Under the pieces are notes generated by a model that did no database searches, was not told the origin of the DNA, and saw only the letters and a program-made list of their open reading frames with translations. The translations under genes were made by a program, and so were the position numbers. From positions 13,547,971-13,611,970 of the forward strand of contig CM018690.1 in the NCBI GenBank assembly GCA_009363875.1: a DNA stretch of 64,000 nt. Direction: 5' to 3'. This document shows positions 58,901 to 64,000 of the stretch, in pieces. Origin of the DNA: Mikania micrantha (Eukaryota; Streptophyta; Magnoliopsida; Asterales; Asteraceae). Position 1 is the first letter of the stretch. The number at the start of each line of letters is the position of its first letter.

Positions 58901-59433
58901 AGCTAGCACGTCTGAACATGCTATACAGTGGTGACTCTGGGATGTCTGCTTGGTTTTCTCGACAGATCAAGTATGAATACCGGAAGAGATGGGTGAACTT
59001 TCAACCGCAGCAGCCAGAACGATACTATTTGCCAGAGATTGATGGTGATACCCGCAAGCATAAAGTGATCCTGAAGTGGCTTCCCCCTAGAGTTTTGAAG
59101 AAGATTCCCTTGCGGAAAATGCGACAAGACTTTATGGATGGCTTCCGATGGTGGTACTATGACGGGAGAACTGGTGAAGCTGTGATAGTCCTTTGCAAAG
59201 ACAAGAAGTGGGAAACTGTCAGAATTTTTGATCCTATGTGGCTGACGAACCTGTCTCATAAAGATGTCCAAGCTTTATTCAGGAATCAGATCTTCTTTGA
59301 TGTTCCAGACATGGTTCAAGCCTTGCAGTTTATGAGAGTGATCCGTCTCTGCAGCATTTTCAAGATACACGCTGGAGCAGATTGGAAAGCTATTTCAGCA
59401 AAGTATTTCAAGAAAGAAACTTCCAAGAGTTGA
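55930..59433 (+). CDS. E2 ORF3: large nuclear-type protein of unknown function (1,167 residues)
   Basis: I start at 55930, not at the upstream in-frame ATG (55864), because 55930 aligns with the E1 ATG and the upstream part lies in a splice-acceptor-like pyrimidine tract. Parts: conserved N-terminal domain (1-265; FLRRSRIFTA, FDDMHETIQCAF, KFLMYPRFLQ); acidic and Ser/Thr/Gly-rich region (270-430); basic clusters RKRKR (about 435) and GKRSRFSFQRR (about 487); coiled coil (about 565-660); Asp/Glu tract (about 677-750); conserved C-terminal domain (about 770-1167; WVNFQPQQPERYYLPEID, GFRWWYYDGRTGEAV). No membrane helix is seen once the start is corrected. Similar ORFs after Copia pol occur, to my knowledge, in Asteraceae Sirevirus elements; their role is unknown. 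Intact here, unlike E1. Confidence 0.82.
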   Translation: MAGYKSVPKHNICAHLDLTTPNAKHYSDIITFLRRSRIFTAISTVHVPYLSHQRDFWSSADIDCEAEPTVIRGKVQGHDVVISAEHIRRICGFQDSSDQPALLDRFLVRGCFLRCKYEGDIGAGILNKAFMSPQFKYLAHVLVHCLGSRRGGFDDMHETIQCAFAALVLNKPFNFSEMIFIHMKENVVLKGDKKFLMYPRFLQQIIDAQVPDLPKINADVIRLEHMNDITLNKVLSYRGKERKPTTRSLFGHLSRPDYRAPAGRRWRHDDSDSDVEDIVVPSGGDDSDGGDDDGGAGPSGAGAGESTVLVSTAAMMSTGAGEMISGHMTTAAFVSMVDVVDSVAGGDAVVSTAQEEDVDIDSLMDLDFLTTTTTTVSTSTVADTSFPHKSDDDDESEDSGDEGVVGDGDEESTDSDDFMEEGYEKVMVAGKMVVRKRKRTEEEREEITDPLFIPEFDISPPPRSSAPASAAVVAAASQATSSRAGRGKRSRFSFQRRSELTSAATTTVTSVAAVSVSSLTWSRAIPTQTTIAPLTTPVIREPVYVAASSGPSTVRADIHIPTVSVVDQLSTLNSMVLRLMEKNLEQESKIAQLTQRINDQDALLLQAADQRADLRARSAQQEEHLLKYIDEHNQLALTASGFNERILLLEAENARLTGLVEGSKEGTPRLEGVVDRSDDSDKQVDEEEEEESDEEQVDYEDSEKDEESDEDDDDDKDGSGSGSAESSGTDDDDDDDNNDDQDPPTSEIRSKRTNDKKAQAPPPSSPSKTAEPEANEEVQAVPLRRQLDKTLTMILDAQGIIQHSVSYDKEEGEIIHCLSKEQIAELFRLNPDEVVTDDTSVPSFEEPEPEPFDDIDEVILEDIKDEEYPKYTSAEDELPTFTEPFDQETEDLLVRYLEEQVEASKAEADDQKKRKDEWASYWEVLKKQSTEKMPATHKKVYRTKGYKAGGQILSWAYFHDLGSYAVKREKGIDYFKHPHDFKTLPGFEVNQLARLNMLYSGDSGMSAWFSRQIKYEYRKRWVNFQPQQPERYYLPEIDGDTRKHKVILKWLPPRVLKKIPLRKMRQDFMDGFRWWYYDGRTGEAVIVLCKDKKWETVRIFDPMWLTNLSHKDVQALFRNQIFFDVPDMVQALQFMRVIRLCSIFKIHAGADWKAISAKYFKKETSKS

Positions 59434-59442
59434 ACTAGGTCC

Positions 59443-59451
59443 AAGGGGGAG
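59443..59451 (+). promoter_or_regulatory. polypurine tract of E2
   Basis: AAGGGGGAG, 2 nt before the 3' LTR and 9 nt after the ORF3 stop. Confidence 0.92.
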
Positions 59452-59453
59452 TT

Positions 59454-60099
59454 TGTTGATACATGTTTTGTCCCTAGTTCAGTTTTGTAACTCTTATCAT
59501 GTAAATGTTCAAAGTATTAATGGAAGTTGTCTTTATTTCTATTTCTTAATGTTTGTTACTATTCCTTAATGTCTATTAATGTTTATCTATTTAGTTGATT
59601 TGATTATAAACTGAATTGAGTATGAAGGTTACTCATTCGACGAATGACTCTAGAATGAAGTCATTCGCCGAATGAAGGTTATAGCGAATGTCTGGATTGA
59701 GAATGAGTCATTCGCCGAATGACTCATTCGAATGATAGCTCATTCGAGCTTAGTCATTCGCCGAATGAGCTGCTTCGGCCACTCATTCGGCCGAATGACT
59801 ACAGCTTATAAATAGAAGTTCAAATCATTTCAACTTTAACTTTCCAGAGCCCTCCTTCTTCCCTGAGTCTCAAGTGTCAAAACCCTAGAAGATCTGACCG
59901 GTTCTTGATCATCCAAGTTCGATTCTCAACCCGTGGTGTTCGATCGTTGCTTCCAAGTTGTTTCTACAGCCTCGGATCACCACGGCTTCTGTTGGTTTCG
60001 ATTGGAAAACCCTGGAATAGGATTCCGCACTATTCCAGAGGCTGTCGAGTAGTTTCCTATTGGATTCGGATTGTTTCCGAGCTCCCGAACGGTCCAACA
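59454..60099 (+). repeat. 3' LTR of E2 (646 bp)
   Basis: Same ends and length as the 5' LTR; TATAAATA at 59807-59814. Followed by the target duplication GAGAC. Confidence 0.96.
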
Positions 60100-60104
60100 G
60101 AGAC

Positions 60105-60450
60105 CGACAATAATAAGGTAAAAATTTATATTTGGTGGGATAAAAATTTTTTATATATATTTATATATATAAAATATTCAGTTTAAATTTTTTTTTTTTA
60201 GTTTTTTTAAATACTATTTTCTTTAATAAAATCTTCATAATCATTTTTTCTTAAAAGTCTTTTTCAATATAATATTAGAATGATTTTATATGGGCTTTTG
60301 TTGAATCTCATATTTTCTTCGAAGTCCACAAGCAAGAAAAAAAGCCCACAAATAAAAAAAAACCTACTACGTATAAAAAAAATTTATAATATTAGAGGCC
60401 TTATATTTTTCGAGGACCCTAAATCCTTACTTGGATTGTTTGGCCAATTG
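60105..60450. other. AT-rich flank, nothing recognised
   Basis: Poly-A/T tracts and no coding sequence. Confidence 0.5.
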
Positions 60451-61945
60451 TGTCACACCCCCACCTCTCGTCACCTATTTGATGATGTCACTGACACGGT
60501 TGCGGAAGCATAGTGGTGATGTCTCAGAAATGAGGGGTGACTTACTTGATCCGATATCACAAGCACACAGATTAACTTAAAGGAAATACATTAGAAGGTT
60601 CGTTATTAATAACCACATTACCGTTTACAACTAAGTTTATTACATTTACAGAACTAAATTATTTAAGTACAAGTATCCCAAAAGTTTGTCCTCACCGACG
60701 ATCACTGTTTCCCAGCAAAAAGTTTAAGTTTGAAACGTCAGCACAAAGCTGGTGAGATCATACAGTTCAAGTTCCACAATATGATATGATATGTAATTAT
60801 AAGTTCTCAAAATGTTCAGTTCAAGATAACCATGGGACCTGTATCTAGTTCCTTTCTGACGTTCTTGTTCTATAAGATACTACCCGTCGGTAACATCTTA
60901 ATGCCTCATTATCTTAATGTCTATCACAACATTAAGAAGTTCTAAAAACAGGAAACAAACATTCACACAAGGGGAGTTGCAGCTCCCAGCAAATGGGTGG
61001 TCAGCCGATAGTACTATCATTGTTTCCCCGTTCGGCCCCACATGGGTTCACTAGATACAGTTCAGACATGAGGACTTAAGTTCTGTGATGGTGTTCTGTT
61101 CTCCGGGAAAAATCCCATGAAATCCACAAGTTCTAAACAATCACATGAAATCACGCAGATAACAGTGATACATATCATATAGTTCTAAAAAGTTCAACAG
61201 TGTTCCCCGATGTTTATAAAAGATTAAAAAGAAAAAGGGTTGTACGAAACTCACCTGATAATACAGATGTAGCAGAATACCTTGCAACTGCTAATAAAGA
61301 GGTGATTCTGCATTTGTTTATGTTTATTAAGTTATTTAGGTTTTAACTTACTGATTAGATCTTTCTGAACGTTTAATGTCAAAGACATTGCCTTGAAAGT
61401 CATCAAACTGATATTAGGTTTTTAATTATTTATTTTGTTATCATATCATACAATGTATGATAATGTAGGAACCTACATTGCATTAGATTCCCAATACAAG
61501 GTTGATGACGCTCTTGGTTAATCAGAATAATCTAGGATTAACCAAATAGTTAATGTTGTTGATTATAATGCTAAAACAGTTTCTAGATGGTTTAATGGCT
61601 TAGGAATGATTAATCCTTGTTGTTGATTACCCAAATATCATGAAATATCACAATGTAGCATTAGGATAGGTGTAATAACCATGTTTAACATACTAATCTG
61701 ACTGTTATCATAAACATCAGATAATCATTCCAATGAGTATGTTAATGGTTGTGATTAGTTTGAAACACTTGGATTCAACCTTGCATTTCAAAGATTAATC
61801 AAACTAATCACCTACATTGTCATAATCAAATGGTTTAAACCATTATAATCATGGGTATGATTTCATGCAAACCGGGCAATATAACGGATCAAAACAAGGA
61901 TTTAACCGTTAAAACATCGTGTTCTTCGCTTATAATCAATCCTAG
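60451..61945 (-). repeat. Gypsy-type LTR, 3' part, minus strand
   Basis: On the minus strand the segment ends GGGGGTGTGACA at 60451. It contains an AG/GTGAGTTTCG donor-like site (near 61253), as does the LTR-like DNA near 8415. It is interrupted at 61946 by the LTR of another element (candidate duplication CCTAG at 61941-61945). No PBS is seen left of 60451, so it is a 3' or solo LTR. Confidence 0.5.
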
Positions 61946-64000
61946 TGTAACCCCCGGTTACTATTCAATATTTTAAAATAATATCAGAGTTGGTCCCAGC
62001 AAAATTTTCAATTTTTAAAACCTTGTCTGACCCTCTTTATTTAATAATATTAAACAAAGTTTAACGCAAACGTAAACGTGCCTCACATTTTACAATACTT
62101 ATTTACATAAGTAAGTTTAAACCAAAATTTCAAACGTTTGCAACAAGGTTTATCTATTCGATTCCCAGTCCACCTCGATCCTTACAGCCGTGTACGTCAT
62201 TTTTTACCTACAAACATCACACAATAATTCCCATTAGTTCATAAGAACTAAGTAAGTAAACTCCAATGGTTTCTCAACAATAAAATGTAAAAATACATTT
62301 TTCACAATCAACATTCAACTGAGTCATTTCTATTTGAATTGACTCTCACAATATAAAATATCACATTACCAATCATCAACTATTGCTCACAATAGTTTAA
62401 TCAATATTACACTATGGGGTTCACATTCCTGTGCTTCCACCATAGCCAAATGCCAGCACCTCTGGCTATCCACCATTGTGGAGTCACAAATAATTCAAGT
62501 CTTAAGATGTTCACCAACCGGTACTTCCATCTAAGACAATTGACAGCACCTCTGTCTATCCACCATTGTGGAGTCATATATAATTCAAGTCTTAAGATGT
62601 TCACCAACCGGTACTTCCATCTAAGACAATTGACAGCACCTCTGTCTATCCACCATTGTGGAGTCATATTTATAATTCAAGTCTTAAGATGTTCACCAAC
62701 CGGTACTTCCATCTAAGACAATTGACAGCACCTCTGTCTATCCACCATTGTGGAGTCATATATAATTCAAGTCTTAAGATGTTCACCAACCGGTACTTCC
62801 ATCTAAGACAATTGCCAGCACCTCTGGCTATCCACCATTGTGGAGTCATATTTATTTAGTCTAAGATGTTCACCCACCGGTACTTCCATCTAGACAATTG
62901 CCAGCACCTCTGGCTATCCACCATTGTGGAGTCATTTATAATTCAATCAAATTACTATGATGTTCACCCAACCGGTACTTCCATCATAGAAGTCCCACAC
63001 TATTATTTACCAAGGTATTGGATTTATCATAGGTTGTTGAACTTTTATTGTTCAACGTTTCCCTATTACCAATGCCATATTTATCATATAATTCATTCAA
63101 CAACAAATTCAATATTTATTATGTGATGTCATAGTTGTGGGATTACCTACCTTAATCAGATAAGAGATTAGCAATTGCAGGCTCCTTTCCTGCTCTATGA
63201 CTAGTGGTTTGACTTCCACTACCACCACCTAGTTGCAAAATACATATATACAACTAGTTTCAACACGTATAGCACATACAATCAAGTTTAACACACTTGA
63301 CTGATTTGACTTCCTCAAAGTCAATTTATCACATAATTGACTCTATCTTACTACGTTTAGCAAGTTTTAGTCAATTATCACAATTATTCATATTTCATGC
63401 CTCCCCAGGCAATTTATTAAATAATTGATGTTCATTATATTAGTTACGATCTTTAATCACTTTTTATTATTCAATTTTTATTTTTAGATCAATAACTATT
63501 AATAATGGTAGCATCAATTCATCAAAATCATCATTTAATCTATGGATTATAATCCATAATTTATTTGAAATCATATTCAATCCATCCTGCTAGTTATCCT
63601 ACCATGATATGGGTTTCATAACAACCGGACATTATCCCGGCTTCAAAACGAAGATTTCACCGTCAAAATATCAAGTTCTTCGTTTCTAACAATCCCTAGT
63701 TATCAACTAGGCAATAATCAATACCCATAATCATATTATTACAATCAAAACTAGTTTTGATCCACACAATATCAAACTAGTAGGATAAAACAAACCGTTA
63801 CCTGATCTGACGGATTTCTACGGTTAAAACAACGATCGGGACTTGAAAACACGATCCTATGCGCGATCTGGATGATTAGAAACCTTTGAAATGGAGTTTT
63901 GGTTGTTCAAAAATGGCTAGGGTCGTCTGGAGGTCGAGTAAGAACGAAAACGGACGATTTTGAGCATTTCTATGCATTCTGATCGTTTTAAACAACTTTG
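61946..64000 (-). repeat. LTR of the 20413 Gypsy family, minus strand, runs off the window
   Basis: The complement ends GGGGGTTACA at 61946 and aligns along most of its length with the LTRs at 20413-22322 and 27237-29204, diverging near 63790 onwards. The sequence left of 61946 has no PBS, so this is a 3' or solo LTR. More diverged than the other two LTRs. Confidence 0.85.
62440..62990 (-). repeat. 90 bp minisatellite, six units (right-hand LTR)
   Basis: Six copies of the unit seen in the other two LTRs, against four in each of those. Some units carry GACAGCACCTCTGTCT instead of GCCAGCACCTCTGGCT, a compensatory change within the inverted core; one unit is longer and one shorter. Confidence 0.9.

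Larger units (their letters stand above)
48511..60099 (+). mobile_element. E2: complete Ty1/copia (Sirevirus-like) retrotransposon with ORF3, 11,589 bp
   Basis: Both LTRs are 646 bp with TG/CA ends and differ at four positions. The flanking GAGAC (48506-48510 and 60100-60104) is a perfect 5 bp target duplication. Order: LTR, PBS, shortened gag, pol (PR-INT-RT-RNase H, the Copia order), long non-coding region with hairpins and an internal promoter, ORF3, PPT, LTR. At a commonly used plant rate of 1.3e-8 per site per year the LTR difference suggests an insertion of about 0.2-0.3 million years; this is an estimate from four changes. Gag lacks the capsid half and pol has one stop, so it is probably non-autonomous. 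Confidence 0.95.

Noticed and set aside
61000..61945. A host gene between E2 and the right-hand LTR
   Set aside because: No ORF, and the segment carries LTR-type end and donor-like motifs shared with other LTR-like DNA in the window.

Overview
The window is plant nuclear DNA made almost entirely of nested LTR retrotransposons. Long AT-rich non-coding stretches, initiator-methionine-tRNA primer sites, chromovirus and Sirevirus-type Copia coding regions, foldback elements and a decayed HSP70 fragment all point to a large, repeat-rich eudicot genome. The style of the extra 3' ORF in the Copia elements and of the Gypsy LTRs resembles what I know from daisy-family (Asteraceae) genomes; that placement is inference. 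I see no rRNA or tRNA gene and no intact multi-exon host gene.

Layout. (1) 1-6688 is the 3' end of a Copia element (E1): the RNase H tail, a non-coding region, a broken extra ORF (ORF3) and a 3' LTR. (2) 6689-12144 is non-coding DNA that looks like minus-strand Gypsy LTR material with two TATA boxes, palindrome clusters and a dense TGGGCY array. (3) 12145-29820 is a nest. A decayed minus-strand Copia element (X) was hit at its gag start codon by a 5.4 kb coding-free LTR element (14785-20200, TSD AGCCA) and in its LTR by an 8.8 kb Tekay/Del-type Gypsy chromovirus (20413-29204, TSD TTAAG). (4) 29821-34979 is AT-rich DNA with candidate small DNA transposons and one possible small secreted-peptide gene on the minus strand. 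(5) 34980-39512 is a plus-strand relative of X (B), cut off inside integrase next to a solo LTR (39513-40219). (6) 40224-48510 holds degenerate repeats, an HSP70 pseudogene fragment, an LTR fragment, and a foldback MITE. (7) 48511-60099 is a complete 11,589 bp Copia element (E2) of the E1 family with 646 bp LTRs differing at 4 positions and a perfect GAGAC duplication. (8) 60105-64000 is another minus-strand LTR interrupted by a third LTR of the 20413 Gypsy family.

The most interesting system is the E1/E2 family. After pol, each carries, in the same order: a second PPT-like tract, a tandem array of 33 bp hairpin units, a 65 nt block identical between the copies, an LTR-like internal promoter (15 bp TCATTCGGCGAATGA palindromes followed by a TATA box), a candidate leader intron ending 1-2 nt before an ATG, and then a protein of about 1,150-1,170 residues. 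That protein has basic nuclear-localisation-like clusters, acidic tracts, a coiled coil and conserved N- and C-terminal domains, and no visible membrane segment. It looks like a gene-like cassette with its own promoter rather than an envelope gene. E2 is young but lacks the capsid half of gag and has a stop in pol, so it may have been mobilised in trans.
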